The notes: a model not told the origin generated them from the letters alone. DNA of 64,000 nucleotides from Pseudomonas sp. M30-35 (GCF_002163625.1 NZ_CP020892.1:4402001-4466000); one strand, 5' to 3'; numbered from the stretch's first letter, positions 37,155-46,910 are shown. Made by a program: numbers and translations.

Positions 37155-39845
37155 TTATGCGTGCTGGATCAGCAGTTCAAGGTCGCTTTCATGCTGCTGG
37201 TATACATCGTAAACTACGCCGCCTGCAGTAACCTGGCCCTCGGTATCCCAACCCTGATTGCCTGAGAAAGAAGCGATATCAAAGTCCACATTGCTTCCGG
37301 TTTCATCACCGATCACAATCTGCTCTTTACCATCATCAATAAACAGATTCTTGGTAGCAGCGGACAGTAATTCATCGATACTCAGGTTTACGGCGTCGTG
37401 GATGTCGATAATCCCCTGTTGAGCAGCATGAGACTCAGTATCAGCTTGCAACTGGTTGTCTAACGAGTAGTCAAAACCTGTATCAGTCATAAATTGGTGA
37501 GTAAGTGACTGAACCTCTGGCGTGACTTCATGCGTTGCTTCTACTGTTTCTGTAGATGAAGTTCCCCACACAAAGTTGTCGAAACGTGTAATTACGTTAC
37601 TGCCGCTACCCGCTCCAGTATCGATGGCTATTGAGGCAATGCTCTGCCCTTCTGGAGCCGTCCACGTCATGGTCTGTACCGCACCGTCAGTCTGAACAGG
37701 CAGATACTGGGTCTGCATGACTTCGCCGTTGGCATCGTAGTAACTCACTGTGCTGCCCGGGAAGCTGGAAGCATTCACGTCAAAACTGACTGAATTAGTT
37801 GTACCGCCAAAATCAATTCTCACTTCTGAGTTCTGCACCACCATCAAAGCTTGCTTGCCAAGCTCTTCCGGAGCAAACAGCACGAGACCTTTTGAAGAAA
37901 TTTCGGTATAGGCGTTCTGACCCTGGCCATCTGTCGGACCACTTACTAGGGTCATTGTTACGCCGCTTGCAAGCGTCACGCTGTCACCATCTGCGGCAAA
38001 CTGGAATTTGTCTGTCGTTTCAAAGTTCTCAGTGCCTGACGCAACAGAAGGCGTGAGAGTTGATGTGTCAACGGTAAAGTCGAATGCAGGAGAGGAGGCG
38101 CTCTGGTTACCGGCACTATCTTTAACGACAGTCGTGAAGCTGTGGTCTCCATCGGCCAGTGCAGTTTCAGGCGTAAAGTCCCACGTACCATCTTCTTTCA
38201 CCTGTACGCTGCCAATAACGTCACCGTGATCAGAAATGGTGACAACAGCATTAGGTTCAGCGCTTCCACTAAAGGTTGGCAGCGCATCATCTGTAACACC
38301 GTTTTCGCTGATCAATCCTTGTTCTTCACCAACGTCATCGTTGAGAGCCAGTCCGGTTGCAACGTCTGGTGCTAGCGTATCAACGGTGAACGGTATGTCG
38401 TCTGTTGGTTGGCTTTTGTTTCCAGCATCATCAACGACGACCACATCAATGATATGTTCACCGTCAGCAATTGGGTCGGTTGGCGTAAAATTCCACTTAC
38501 CATTTTCATCGACCTGTACGCTGCCAATCTCTTCTCCGTTATCGGAAACGATGACGACAGAACCGGCTTCAGCGTCACCAGAAATTACTGGCGTATTATC
38601 GTTGGTTTCACCGTTATTGATCGGATTACCGGCATCATCTGCGATGGTCACGTTCTCAGCGGGGGACGGGGCGAGAGCATCACTACCACCACCATTGTCA
38701 TTACCACCGCCATTGTCAGGAGCGATGGTGACAGGAACATCCGCTTCAGGGCTGACATTGCCTGCATCATCTTCAACAACGACAGAGATATCATGGTCAC
38801 CATCGGCCAGTGGCGTTTCTGGTGTAAAGCTCCACTTACCGTTTTCATCGACTTGGGCGCTGCCAATCTCTTTACCGTTATCGGAAATGATAACCACGGT
38901 GCCAGCTTCTGCATCCCCAGTAATTGTTGGTGTATTAGTCCCTTCTTCTACAACGATACTTCCCGCTGCAGCTGGCGCTACGGTATCAACAATGACGTTA
39001 ATGGCATTTGAAGGCTCGGAAGCATTTCCACCACTATCAACGGCAACAACTGTAATTGCATGCTCTCCATCTGTCAGCGCTGTATCAGGCGTAAATGACC
39101 AAGTACCATCTGCCTGCGCCGTTGCGGTACCCAATTGATTATTACCATTGTCGATAATCACAACAATATCGCCTGGCGTCACGCCGCTGCCCGCAAAGGT
39201 AGGCCTGCTGTCATCGGTTACGCTACCATCGGCTATCACGCCACGAGTACTACCAACATCATCGGTTGCAGAATCCAGAGTACCTGAACTCACCGTAACG
39301 ACAGGGGCGGAAGTGGCGCTGGATGAGTGGTGGCCACCACCATCATTATTATTTGCGATTGCAATCCCGCCCCCCACCAAAGCCAGAGCACCTAGGCCCA
39401 GCAATGCCCATAGCATGGTATCGTCATCATTCTCGGCAATTAAACCTTCCGCAAAATCAGGAATGCTATCTTTACCCAAAGCCAAAGGCTCTGCGGTGTC
39501 AGCAGTAACTACTGCACTATCCTGCCCCAGTGAAGTGACATAGCTGTAATATGCTCCATCTTCACCTTTACCAATCAATTCGCTTTCGTTCAGATAATAG
39601 TCGGAAATAATGACCTGAGGATTGTCTGTATCCTCACCTTCAAGGCTGATATATAAGTCATCCCCAACGCGCTTGACAGTAATGTTCTCAGGTGCAACAC
39701 CTGAACCTTGCTCCGCAAGAAGATACTTCCCATCTTCAACTGCTTCGATGGTTACCGGACCACTCATATCGCCATGAGTTAATTCAACAGTCTTGCTAAT
39801 TTTCTTTCCATCGACAACAACAAGATTTATAGCTTTGCTTTCCAC
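37155..39845 (-). CDS. Adhesin B: BapA-type adhesin with hydrophobic N-terminal anchor
   Basis: An 896-residue protein. Residues 1-140 are a BapA-prefix-like domain (GPVTIEAVEDGKYLLAEQGS, DDLYISLEG, VIISDYYLNESELIG). Then a hydrophobic segment, residues 144-164 (MLWALLGLGALALVGGGIAI), and a Gly/His/Ser linker. Ig-like modules follow to about 600, then a beta-rich domain (602-760; NFETTDKF, RIDFGGTTNSVSFD, MTWTAPEGQ) related to that of adhesin A. The last 82 residues (LSIDELLSAATKNLFIDDG...LELLIQ) match the shared C-terminal secretion domain. The start is GTG with AAGGAG 9 bases upstream. The prefix-anchor layout recalls Salmonella BapA and may hold the adhesin in the exporter. Confidence 0.9.
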   Translation of the reverse strand: MESKAINLVVVDGKKISKTVELTHGDMSGPVTIEAVEDGKYLLAEQGSGVAPENITVKRVGDDLYISLEGEDTDNPQVIISDYYLNESELIGKGEDGAYYSYVTSLGQDSAVVTADTAEPLALGKDSIPDFAEGLIAENDDDTMLWALLGLGALALVGGGIAIANNNDGGGHHSSSATSAPVVTVSSGTLDSATDDVGSTRGVIADGSVTDDSRPTFAGSGVTPGDIVVIIDNGNNQLGTATAQADGTWSFTPDTALTDGEHAITVVAVDSGGNASEPSNAINVIVDTVAPAAAGSIVVEEGTNTPTITGDAEAGTVVIISDNGKEIGSAQVDENGKWSFTPETPLADGDHDISVVVEDDAGNVSPEADVPVTIAPDNGGGNDNGGGSDALAPSPAENVTIADDAGNPINNGETNDNTPVISGDAEAGSVVIVSDNGEEIGSVQVDENGKWNFTPTDPIADGEHIIDVVVVDDAGNKSQPTDDIPFTVDTLAPDVATGLALNDDVGEEQGLISENGVTDDALPTFSGSAEPNAVVTISDHGDVIGSVQVKEDGTWDFTPETALADGDHSFTTVVKDSAGNQSASSPAFDFTVDTSTLTPSVASGTENFETTDKFQFAADGDSVTLASGVTMTLVSGPTDGQGQNAYTEISSKGLVLFAPEELGKQALMVVQNSEVRIDFGGTTNSVSFDVNASSFPGSTVSYYDANGEVMQTQYLPVQTDGAVQTMTWTAPEGQSIASIAIDTGAGSGSNVITRFDNFVWGTSSTETVEATHEVTPEVQSLTHQFMTDTGFDYSLDNQLQADTESHAAQQGIIDIHDAVNLSIDELLSAATKNLFIDDGKEQIVIGDETGSNVDFDIASFSGNQGWDTEGQVTAGGVVYDVYQQHESDLELLIQHA

Positions 39846-39887
39846 TTGATTACACTCCTTGTAGAAACCCTTATAAATTTAGTCATA

Positions 39888-39915
39888 GCAGACAAATCCC
39901 TGCAGACAAATCCCT
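39888..39915 (-). repeat. 14-bp perfect tandem repeat in adhesin B leader
   Basis: GCAGACAAATCCCT occurs twice without a gap (39888-39901 and 39902-39915), 43-70 bp upstream of the adhesin B start. It could be a protein-binding site pair or simply a slippage product. Confidence 0.6.
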
Positions 39916-40577
39916 TATGAGAGCCATATAGCTATCGAAACATGAAAAAGTCACCACACACACATTAAGATTAAATTAAAAATACTGTGGTTTATTCAAT
40001 CTCGAAACCAAGATGACTTTCCTTTTATATTCTCGCCTTTTGGTTCAGATTATTGCGGCGACACCAACCTTCTCAGCAACGACGATCATAAAATATTTTT
40101 GACTTTACTTACATTAAAATCTAAAAATACAAAACAACATAACTCATTGATTTTTCTCATGAATTTTCAATTTCTATTTTCTTTAATTTACTATTCTGAA
40201 TGCATGTTTACGCATTTTTTACAAAATAGAAAAACAAAATTTATTTTTAGCGCTATTCGTGGCCGCATTATTAATTTTATAATAAGACTATTCTATAATT
40301 TAGATCAGGTACTAAAGATGCTTTTCAAAGTAATAATAATAGGCATTTACTAGCCTCCTTTGGAGCATGCGTGATGACACTTGGCAAGACCAAGCAAGGA
40401 GGAATATTTAAAATACCTTTTTTAACAAAATCAAATATTCAGACGAAACATAAATTGTAAAGCTATATATTGAAGCTCATAGCAATGAAGTAACGAAAGG
40501 ATGCGCTTCTTCTGGCTACGTTGTACCGACAAGTACGAAGCACCGCAGAGGAGGTATATGAATCAGGTAGGATTAAA
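39916..40577. other. Divergent control region between adhesin B and LysR gene
   Basis: About 660 AT-rich bases. The frame at 40099-40353 encodes a lysine- and phenylalanine-rich chain typical of AT-rich non-coding DNA and is not accepted. The region is the expected target of the divergent LysR regulator, but no certain T-N11-A box stands out. Just before the lysR gene an AGGAGG (40549-40554) precedes a 7-codon frame MNQVGLK whose TGA overlaps the lysR ATG. Confidence 0.45.
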
Positions 40578-41516
40578 ATGAACTCAAAAGACTTTGACCT
40601 CAATTCACTGTTAATACTTAATGCTGTTATCGAATGTAGAAGTGTGACAGCGGCTGCAAGAAAACTTGCCATGTCGCCTTCATCCGTAACTTATGCCATC
40701 AACAAAATCAGGAAGACAACTTCTAACCCTATTTTTACCCGATCTAAAAATGGCATTACTCCTACCACTTTAGCGCACGAACTAAACCATCGATATGTCA
40801 AGGCTATATCGTTGATTACCGATGGTCTCAACTTTTCCTTCCATTCTGATAACCCTGATATTTATCGCAACATCACGGTCAGCACCTACACATTTTTTGA
40901 GCTTTGGTTTTCGCACTTTACACATCAGAATCAAGACTTAATGGATGGGTTGTGCCTTAACTTTGTTAATATTCCTATCTCCAATGAACAGCGCATCATG
41001 AAAATCAGGAATCACGAGGTGGATCTGGATATTGGAGGACTGTTGCCTAATGATACCTCTATCATTTCTCAGCGACTCTTCTCTTCGAAATTCAAGGCAT
41101 TAGTCAGCGCCAATCACCCAACCATCAAGGATTGCCTTACTCTTGATGACTGGAACAGTAATAAGCATATTAAATGGGCGCAATTCCCGGATGAAACATT
41201 AATTCAGGAAGGTGATGCAAATCAAATAGAGGAGATTTATAGCAGGCGCATCGGTATGTGCTCTGAAAACTCTCTTAACTCGATGATGATTTGCGGCATG
41301 TCTGACTACATCATGCTGATTCCCGAATACCTAGAGAGATTCCTGGTAAATTATTTCCCGCTAAAAGTTTATGATTTACCTTTTGAAACCACAATGACTT
41401 CAACTCTTTATGCACACTTTCATAGTTCAGCTAAGCGTAAAGGTTTCATTAGTCTATGCCTTGATGCTATTAAGGCTATGGAACCAGAGCAAGAAAGCTC
41501 TGACCTCGATTCGTAA
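40578..41516 (+). CDS. LysR-type transcriptional regulator
   Basis: The 312-residue protein has an N-terminal LysR winged helix (LNSLLILNAVIECRSVTAAA, then KLAMSPSSVTYAINKI and PIFTRSKNGITPTTLA) and a weakly conserved effector domain. The start at 40578 follows TAGGA at a 5-base gap. It is in the NodD/LeuO-like subgroup by feel (PIFTRSKNGITPT), where members often control surface structures. It is divergent from adhesin B and is the only regulator in the island, so it is the prime candidate to control the adhesin and exporter genes. Confidence 0.87.
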   Translation: MNSKDFDLNSLLILNAVIECRSVTAAARKLAMSPSSVTYAINKIRKTTSNPIFTRSKNGITPTTLAHELNHRYVKAISLITDGLNFSFHSDNPDIYRNITVSTYTFFELWFSHFTHQNQDLMDGLCLNFVNIPISNEQRIMKIRNHEVDLDIGGLLPNDTSIISQRLFSSKFKALVSANHPTIKDCLTLDDWNSNKHIKWAQFPDETLIQEGDANQIEEIYSRRIGMCSENSLNSMMICGMSDYIMLIPEYLERFLVNYFPLKVYDLPFETTMTSTLYAHFHSSAKRKGFISLCLDAIKAMEPEQESSDLDS

Positions 41517-41542
41517 ATACTCAGTGAGTCTACGCAAACAGA

Positions 41543-41561
41543 TGACTGACTGGTTCAGTCA
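41543..41561. terminator. Short hairpin after lysR
   Basis: TGACTGA (41543-41549) pairs with TCAGTCA (41555-41561), and the plus strand then reads cctgtttta. It lies between the convergent lysR and TPR/GT-like genes and may end the lysR transcript. Confidence 0.45.
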
Positions 41562-41583
41562 CCTGTTTTACCCGCCATGTAAC

Positions 41584-42846
41584 TTATCCTCTTTGTGCGG
41601 TAATCTTTAACTCTCCCTTCTGGTAGTCATCTACTAAAAAGAAAGGCAAAGGTAATGTCCATCTTCCATTCTGAACATTCACTTCATAATCCACATAATG
41701 CTTCCTAGTCTCTAGTCTGACCGTTATCTTTGACCCATCTGCGCTATCAGCTGTTCCTCCAATACTGGAGTAACTGGTATTACTCCCTATATGAAAATGC
41801 TCGGTTTGCCAGCGAACCGGGGCATGTGTAGGGTAGCGTTGCGCATGATGAAAAAGAAAAATTTCGTCATGGTTAAGGATGCTCTGACGCACAGTCGGCC
41901 AGACCTCAGATCGCAGAAATTGCTGGTCAGTAAAACGCGCACTTCCGTTGTACTGCCGGACAAATTTCACCATCAACTCTTTAACGCAAGGGAAGCCACC
42001 CCGACACCCTCCCCATAACCCGGCCAATAACAGCTCGGTATGGGTAAAGTAATCTCGCATATGATGGAACCAGTATGGAGAAGCAAGCCATTCGTTTACA
42101 GCAGCTACTTCTTTTTCGGAAAACAAAGAGTCAGCATCGCGAAGCAGATAACGGGTTACAGAAGGATCATCCATTACAAGGAAGCGCCACATCGTTGGTG
42201 TGATCTCGGATTCTCCGGTCATATCGAATAACTGAACGGCAAGCTCGCGCAAACGGTTTATGACGGTTTCGGGCACCGAATCGTTGTAATACACACGGCA
42301 GGCCCATGCAGGGTAAAGTTCGGTAGCGATTTCAGCATTTTTGATCATCGTTTCACAATATTTTGGGCTGGCGCCGTAAAGACTGAACGAGATGACATTC
42401 TGCGTTTTATCGCTGGGATCAAATTGCGGGGGCGCTTCTGAAGGTAGTTCGTAACGAGCCCCATTGCTGCAAGCCTGGTCGGAAAGCGTCAGAGAATAGT
42501 GCCCATACTTCTGCAGCTCTTCCGTTTTGCCCAGCCATCCGCAAACCTCAGCAAGGCCATCCAGCCAGTTGCCAGGGAACTGCTTCTGCTCCTTACTCAT
42601 AAACATTTTCATGTAGATGTCGTATGCCATGAGATGATCGCCGGTACGCATCAGTGTCAAAGCATAATCATTGAGAACTGAAGGATTATCAGGGCTCAGC
42701 GCCAGCACAGATTCGCAGCATTTTCTGGCTTCAAAGTAATCGCCCATCGACATAGACTTTTTGAACGTCTCGGCCAATCGCAGCATTTTGTTTTGAATAT
42801 TCTTTCTACTATGTGCTAGCGGAATAAATTTACGTGAAGATCTCAT
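41584..42846 (-). CDS. TPR protein with glycosyltransferase-like domain
   Basis: A 420-residue cytoplasmic protein. Residues 20-130 look like two or three TPR units (GDYFEARKCCESVLALSPDN, VLNDYALTLMRTGDHLMAYD). Residues 135-400 contain VISFSLYGASPKYCETMIKN, YLLRDADSLFSEKEVAAVNE and MRDYFTHTELLLAGLWGG. The RDADS motif and the following His/Gly block resemble small glycosyltransferase-like proteins that use a DxD-type metal site. The start at 42846 has AAGGA 5 bases upstream. It sits between lysR and the adhesin C/D pair. It could glycosylate the adhesins in the cytoplasm before export, as HMW1C does for its adhesin, but that is inference. Confidence 0.72.
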   Translation of the reverse strand: MRSSRKFIPLAHSRKNIQNKMLRLAETFKKSMSMGDYFEARKCCESVLALSPDNPSVLNDYALTLMRTGDHLMAYDIYMKMFMSKEQKQFPGNWLDGLAEVCGWLGKTEELQKYGHYSLTLSDQACSNGARYELPSEAPPQFDPSDKTQNVISFSLYGASPKYCETMIKNAEIATELYPAWACRVYYNDSVPETVINRLRELAVQLFDMTGESEITPTMWRFLVMDDPSVTRYLLRDADSLFSEKEVAAVNEWLASPYWFHHMRDYFTHTELLLAGLWGGCRGGFPCVKELMVKFVRQYNGSARFTDQQFLRSEVWPTVRQSILNHDEIFLFHHAQRYPTHAPVRWQTEHFHIGSNTSYSSIGGTADSADGSKITVRLETRKHYVDYEVNVQNGRWTLPLPFFLVDDYQKGELKITAQRG

Positions 42847-43339
42847 ACTGATCCTTTTTATTGATACTTTGCAATCAGTATAACAACTACATGGTAACAA
42901 TATTCCGACCTTCAGATTGTTTTATTAAAATACCCTCTTTGGTATTTTAAAAATTTATACACTGATGCAGTTATAAACCCACGCACTCATAACCCCATGC
43001 TTTATTTAAATCATTACTTATAAAGCAGAGAGTTACACTGCACATTAATTATTGAAATTTCACTTTACACTTAACTCGACTATTCCAATAATTAAAACCC
43101 CTGCTGCCATTATATAGCTTACTAATAATAAACAGCTTGCTTGCCTTATGATTTTGGTATTTATGAGTATTAGAAGCATAGGGAAGTCCATTACTGGGTT
43201 TAGCATCTAAATGAGACTCCATGAGTCGACTTACCATTACCACCCTCGAACAAAGCCGCCCCTCGCCCATACAGGTATTCAACACGAACGAGGTGACTTC
43301 TGCTGAACTGCCCTCAGAATCCTGGAGACTAAACTTTCA

Positions 43340-43735
43340 ATGAAAGGAGACCTGACTAGCACAACCGGCGCCATCGGCACCCGGGAACACACAGCCAGCG
43401 CTGGCAGCGTGACGAATATTTGGAAGGCAGAGATACAGCGTGTGTACGATGAAAACTACAGTGTCTATGGCGCGCGCCCGTATGATCTAGCGCTAGCTGC
43501 AGCGAGAAGGCATCCATATGGCTGGTATACGTACAACGGAGGGGCTGATGAAAACAATGGAACTGGCGGGTGTCATCATCAATGGAGACCTCGCTCGTGG
43601 TGAACGCGCAGGTACAGCCGCGGCAGGCAAGACGCCCTTCAGGGCACCATCCATCTATGACAAAGGTTCTCAGTACGTATCACTGACGTATACACAACGG
43701 CTGCAGGATGCAGAACTGCCAACCACCGGGTGAGG
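43340..43735 (+). pseudogene. IS3-family transposase (OrfB) remnant
   Basis: Fragments in two frames match an IS3 OrfB: ASAGSVTNIWKAEIQRVYDE and NYSVYGAR (HTH_21 block), then, in another frame, VARC-type LMKTMELAGVI, and finally YDKGSQYVSLTYTQRLQDAE, the DDE region normally reading DRGSQYVS..Y..RL. The middle of the core is deleted, so it is inactive. The flanking bases 42847-43339 and 43736-43882 hold no supported gene. Confidence 0.8.
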
Positions 43736-43882
43736 AACAGGCATTCTATGCCTCAGGCTGCACCTTTCCGTCAAGTCTAGCCAGCTGCAGGGCAATCAGG
43801 TCAGATTGCCCGCATTGTCAAGTCATAAATTCAGTTTCGGCCATTGTCCATAAGCGCAACATTTGCATAACGGTGTCTTCTG

Positions 43883-43917
43883 AAAAAAACACCCTGTCAG
43901 CATACGCTTCCAGGGTG
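43883..43917 (-). terminator. Terminator of adhesin C
   Basis: CACCCTG (43890-43896) pairs with CAGGGTG (43911-43917), and the loop itself can pair (AGC/GCT). On the minus strand seven Ts follow. An identical copy stands after adhesin D. Confidence 0.8.
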
Positions 43918-43984
43918 GGGGGACCATCTCATTAGCCCCGACCGAAGCCGGGGGAGTTGTCAAAGTCAGATAATACTTTTCAAG

Positions 43985-46531
43985 TTATGAAACCTGTTGC
44001 AGCTCCACGCCCTGCTGCACCAGCAGCTCAACGTTCAGGTCTGCGTGTTGGTAGACTTCATACTGCACACCGCCTGCGGTGACCTGTCCTGCATCCTGCC
44101 AGTCGTTGGTCATATCCTCAACCTTAAGCTCAATCACATCACCCGCATCGCCAGTGACTGCCAGCTGCTTATTGCCGTCCTGAATAAACAGGTTGTCATG
44201 GGCTTCGCTCAGAATGTCATTCAGCGTCAGTTGCAGGGTGTTCTGCTGATGGTCGGTGATGTCTATATACGACTTAGCTTCGACCTGTGACAAAAGTACT
44301 GCATCGTCGCCGCTATCTACAGAATTCGCATTACTTGCTTCCTGCATCATGGTGTTAGGAGTTGTCGTTGTCGACCCCCATTCTACCCCTGCCACAAAAG
44401 ATGCATCGTGTAGGGTGAATGAAGCAATTGCTTCGCCATTGGCTGCGGTAGCAGTCATAAGATCCATGCTAAGGTTATGGCCATAATTTGAATCTGTGAA
44501 GGCAGTGACTTCGATAACATTGCCTTCCGCATTATAAAAGGTCACCGAGTCTGTACCTGCGCCACTAATGGTGACTGTGTCTGCAATACCGGGCAATCTG
44601 ACATGCACTTCTCCAGTCTTCTGCTTCTGGTCATCAAAGGCTGTATACACATAAGTGTCGCCACCTAAACGATTCGTAAAGCCTTTTGGCGCGCTACCCT
44701 GAAACATTTCGACAGTGCTGGTTACTTTCACGCCCTGAGCGGTAATGAACGAGTAGCCCTGCTCATTACCGGCATCGCCAAACTGTTCAATGCCGGAGGT
44801 GTACGGCGCATCCTGATTACTGGCAACAAAATTCACCACATATTCAGCGCTGGAAGCACTGATATTACCTGCGGCATCCTTCGCTGTGGCGGTAATAACA
44901 CGGTTACCGTACACATTAGACCTGAACTCATCAGTCATCTGGAATGTCCAGTTACCCTGGGCATCTGCTACTACTGAACCGTCGATATAGCGCTGTCCAT
45001 TTGCCTCGATAACATGGCTGATAGTAACGATGCTGTTCGCCTCAGCGGTGCCCGATATCTTCACCAGAGAGTCATCCGTGAGGTCGCCGTTTGCCACCTC
45101 ACCCTTCATTACGCCTATGTCGTCATAGACACTGGTAATAACCGGTGCATCCGGTGCCGTGGTGTCAGGCACATCAATATTCACCACAAAGCCGCCGGAT
45201 TTACCACTGGTATTGCCAGCCGCATCAGTCGCAGTGGCCGTAAAGGTATGGCTGCCTTCGCTGCGTGCAGGTGGCGTGTAGCTCCAGGTGCCGCTGCTGC
45301 CTGCCGTGACGGAGCCAATTGCCTGACCGTTATCGTAGATCATCACGATGCTGCTGGCTTCTGCCGTACCGAACAGAATTGGCATCGTGTCGTCGGTGGT
45401 GTCGCCTGACTGAATATAACCGGTCTGATCTAGATGATCGTAGACACTGGTAATAACCGGTGCATCCGGTGCCGTGGTGTCATCCTGGTTGGTGCCGACA
45501 TACTTCACCGAATAAGCAGCGCTTTTGGCACTGCCATTTCCTGCTTCATCAGTGGCTGTGGCCGTAAAGCTGTAGTTGCCTTTAAAGCGAAAACCTTTAT
45601 TGGAGTCCGGTACAATGAAGCTCCAGTCGCCATTACTGTCAGCCTGTGTGCTGCCCATAGCATAGGTGACGCCGTTAGGCCCTTTACGACTCAGTACGAC
45701 AATGCTGCTGGCTTCTGCGGTACCAAAGAGTTCCGGTGTTTTATCATCCGTTTTTCCGCCATATCCCACATCACCCTGCTGACTGCCAGCGTTGTCCTGA
45801 ATGCTGGTGATAACCGGACGGGTGATAACGGTGTCAACGGTAATATCGAAACTGGCAGTCTGCGCGCTTTCACCGGCTGCGTTTACGGCTGCCGCGGTCA
45901 GGCTGTGAGCCCCGTCTGTCAGGTTAGTAGCAGGGGTGAATGCCCAAGTACCGTTATCTGTGGCCGTAACAGAGCCCAGCAGCTTTCCGTTGTCATAAAT
46001 ATTAACGATGCTGCCAGCATCGGCATAACCGGATAACGCCGGGCGCGCATCATTGGTCAGGCCACCATCTTTCAGTTCACCGGTGAAGCCTTTAACATCG
46101 TCCATAACGCTGTCAATCACTGGCGCCGCAGGTGGGCCACCCACATCCTGGTTGGCCTCTGTAGTGGTGAGGTTGTACTCATTGGAAAGCCACACCGTGT
46201 TGCCGTTACCCGGGTCAATCAGGCTTACCTGAAACGCATTTTCGGTTCCCGCGATTAACGGCGTCTCTGGCGTGTACGACCACTTGCCGCTATCCTCTAC
46301 CACGGTATAACCCACAACGGAACCGTTAAGGAAAACGCGGATGCTAAGCCCTTCAGCTCCCGGCAGATAACCGGAGAGGGTGGGCTGCAGGTCATCGGTC
46401 AGACCACCATCGGCAATCACCCCCTGATGGGTTCCGATGTTATCAGTAATGCTGTCAATGTGAATGAGGGTAGAAAAATCTGTGGCCAGTGCCGCAAGGT
46501 TATTTTCTGTTTTTTTAGTTACATCAGACAT
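43985..46531 (-). CDS. Adhesin C: Ig-like-repeat type I secreted adhesin
   Basis: An 848-residue protein without the BapA-type prefix; it starts MSDVTKKTENNLAALATDF, with GGAGAG 9 bases before ATG. An initial Ig-like module with LSGYLPGAEGLSIRVFLNGS leads into about four Ig-like modules with the GG.TDD..P...GTAEA pattern. Residues about 577-720 are a distinct beta-rich domain (EQFGDAGNEQGYSFITAQGV, DSVTFYNAEGNVIEV) unlike those of A, B or D. The last 90 residues (LQLTLNDILSEAHDNLFIQD to LLVQQGVELQQ) are almost identical to adhesin D. It lies in a tandem duplication with D. Type I secretion through the local exporter is inferred from the shared C-terminal domain. Confidence 0.88.
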   Translation of the reverse strand: MSDVTKKTENNLAALATDFSTLIHIDSITDNIGTHQGVIADGGLTDDLQPTLSGYLPGAEGLSIRVFLNGSVVGYTVVEDSGKWSYTPETPLIAGTENAFQVSLIDPGNGNTVWLSNEYNLTTTEANQDVGGPPAAPVIDSVMDDVKGFTGELKDGGLTNDARPALSGYADAGSIVNIYDNGKLLGSVTATDNGTWAFTPATNLTDGAHSLTAAAVNAAGESAQTASFDITVDTVITRPVITSIQDNAGSQQGDVGYGGKTDDKTPELFGTAEASSIVVLSRKGPNGVTYAMGSTQADSNGDWSFIVPDSNKGFRFKGNYSFTATATDEAGNGSAKSAAYSVKYVGTNQDDTTAPDAPVITSVYDHLDQTGYIQSGDTTDDTMPILFGTAEASSIVMIYDNGQAIGSVTAGSSGTWSYTPPARSEGSHTFTATATDAAGNTSGKSGGFVVNIDVPDTTAPDAPVITSVYDDIGVMKGEVANGDLTDDSLVKISGTAEANSIVTISHVIEANGQRYIDGSVVADAQGNWTFQMTDEFRSNVYGNRVITATAKDAAGNISASSAEYVVNFVASNQDAPYTSGIEQFGDAGNEQGYSFITAQGVKVTSTVEMFQGSAPKGFTNRLGGDTYVYTAFDDQKQKTGEVHVRLPGIADTVTISGAGTDSVTFYNAEGNVIEVTAFTDSNYGHNLSMDLMTATAANGEAIASFTLHDASFVAGVEWGSTTTTPNTMMQEASNANSVDSGDDAVLLSQVEAKSYIDITDHQQNTLQLTLNDILSEAHDNLFIQDGNKQLAVTGDAGDVIELKVEDMTNDWQDAGQVTAGGVQYEVYQHADLNVELLVQQGVELQQVS

Positions 46532-46910
46532 AATGTCCGGCTCTCCGTTATTTAATGACTGCAGAAACAACACCCGAAAATGAGAGCTGTTTCCCTGATG
46601 GCATCGACGACAACAATAAATATTACTGCCATGCAGAATAATGGAGGCCGTTGCACAACGGAACCAACGGTATTTAAAAAGTATAATTTATAAAACAGAA
46701 TAACCATAAAAGCAGGTGATTATGGTATATCGCGATTTCACAAATCACTGAGAAAACAAAAAATTAACGCATCGCCATAAGATATTACAAGCAAACCAAA
46801 TTTGTTATTTTAAAAACCATAACAATAAATAATAAAAAATCCGCACAACATGTGCAACTCGAATTTAACTTAACCTTATGTAAGCTCTCAAGAAAAGGGT
46901 ATGGCACTAT
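46532..46910 (-). repeat. Duplicated upstream region of adhesins C and D
   Basis: These about 380 bases are a near copy of 51260-51640, upstream of adhesin D. Matching blocks include the ribosome site, GGAGGCCGTT-CACAACGGAA, the TAAAAAGTATAATTTATAAA stretch and the segment ending near TATGGCACTAT / TATGACACTAT. The conserved AT-rich part probably holds the promoter. Both copies are non-coding. Confidence 0.85.

Noticed and set aside
40099..40353. An 84-codon frame upstream of lysR
   Set aside because: Composition (Lys, Phe, Ile, Asn) is that of AT-rich non-coding DNA, with no ribosome site or domain.
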